Positions 6,014 through 6,552 of a stretch of 6,552 bases of DNA are shown here, in pieces. The notes under the pieces were generated by a model that was not told the origin of the DNA, made no database searches, and worked only from the letters and a program-made list of their open reading frames with translations. Made by a program: the position numbers and the translations under genes. Positions within the stretch are counted from its first letter, which is position 1. Each line of letters starts with the position of its first letter. The DNA comes from an uncultured Collinsella sp. (GTDB lineage: Bacteria > Actinomycetota > Coriobacteriia > Coriobacteriales > Coriobacteriaceae), in NCBI GenBank assembly GCA_902478825.1, contig CABSMK010000096.1, positions 1-6,552 of the forward strand. The letters run 5' to 3'.

Positions 6014-6513
6014 ATGAAGATTGGATTTGTCGGTTTTGGCAATATGGCGAGCGCTATGGCCGATGGCTGGATCGCTGCCGGTGTAGCTGAGAGCGACATG
6101 TGCGCCTGCGCGGGTCGCTACGACGCACTGGTTGAGCGCTGCGAGGCGCGCGGCATGGTCGCCTGCCACGATGCCGCCGAGGTTGTCGCCGCATCCGATA
6201 TCGTGGTCGCTGCGGTCAAACCGTACATGATCGAGAAGGTATTCGCCCCGCTCAAGGATGCTCTTGCCAAAAAGGTCGTTCTGTCGGTTGCCTGGACCTG
6301 GGACAGTGCCAAGTGGGAGCAGGTCCTGCCGGGCGTCGCGCATATCTCGACGGTGCCCAACACACCGGTTTCGGTGGGCGAGGGCGTCATCGCTTGCGAG
6401 AAGGCTTCCACGCTTAGTGATGAGCAGAGCGCAGTGGTGCTTGATCTGCTTGGCAAACTCGGTGCGGTGGTCGAGCTCGATACGAGTCTGCTGTTTGTGG
6501 GCGGCACGGTGGG
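6014..6513 (+). CDS. proC: Pyrroline-5-carboxylate reductase, 3'-truncated by adapter
   Basis: ProC reduces 1-pyrroline-5-carboxylate to proline with NAD(P)H, the last step of proline synthesis in the cytoplasm. ATG 6014 follows GAAAGGA at 5998-6004. The N-terminal Rossmann domain shows MKIGFVGFGNMASAM, with dinucleotide motif G7-x-G9-N10-M11; VVAAVKPYM (V68-K69-P70); the SVAW segment; and VPNTPVSVGEGV (P115-N116-T117). About 166 genuine codons are present of the usual 265-270. The substrate-binding and dimerisation helices are missing because the adapter begins at 6514. The frame stays open into the adapter and would add the false tail LLYTSPSPRD. The residues before PNT are I-S-T-V, where many ProC proteins have R-x-M, so a diverged ProC-like paralogue is possible. 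Confidence 0.87.
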
Positions 6514-6552
6514 CTGTCTCTTATACACATCTCCGAGCCCACGAGACATGCG
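6514..6552. other. Nextera adapter (mosaic end, read-2 arm, index start)
   Basis: Bases 6514-6532 are CTGTCTCTTATACACATCT, the complement of the 19-base Tn5 mosaic end. Bases 6533-6547 are CCGAGCCCACGAGAC, the Nextera read-2 arm. The remaining ATGCG is where an i7 index begins; from memory it fits index N722 (ATGCGCAG). This sequence is artificial. It also creates a spurious minus-strand reading frame starting MSRGLGDVYKRQ. Confidence 0.98.

Noticed and set aside
6118..6549. Minus-strand frame of 143 codons beginning MSRGLGDVYKRQ
   Set aside because: Its start lies in the Nextera adapter and the rest is antisense to proC; this N-terminal string is a known adapter-translation artefact.

Overview
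The window looks like one complete assembled fragment from a high-GC Gram-positive bacterium of the class Coriobacteriia. Collinsella or a close relative is my best guess, from the base composition, the codon use and the overall look of the proteins; no phylogeny was run. Both ends are Illumina Nextera (Tn5) adapter, not genome: bases 1-12 are the end of the mosaic end, and 6514-6552 are the mosaic end, the read-2 adapter arm and five bases that look like the start of an i7 index. Genomic sequence is therefore about 13-6513.

All genes lie on the + strand and most serve translation. From the left: the 3' part of rsmI (16S rRNA C1402 2'-O-methyltransferase); metG (methionyl-tRNA synthetase, short form without a C-terminal tRNA-binding domain); an intrinsic terminator; rsmA/ksgA (16S rRNA A1518/A1519 dimethyltransferase), which overlaps a TatD-family metal-dependent hydrolase by 11 bases. 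Then come a tRNA-Leu(CAG) with its own promoter, an unusual intergenic region, a membrane-anchored SPFH/band-7 protein of the HIR-like type, rlmH (23S rRNA pseudouridine-1915 methyltransferase) close behind it, and the 5' part of proC (pyrroline-5-carboxylate reductase), cut by the adapter.

The only stretch that is not ordinary housekeeping is 4236-4524. The last 18 bases of tRNA-Leu, its terminator and a few flanking bases form a 61-base unit (4218-4278) that recurs almost unchanged at 4408-4467. The 129 bases between the copies are rich in small hairpins and carry an inverted copy of the tRNA T-arm core. This resembles the scar of a small element inserted at a tRNA 3' end, or a small non-autonomous repeat. 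No protein gene is credible there. I found no defence system, CRISPR array, prophage gene or transposase, and nothing that amounts to a new multi-gene system.
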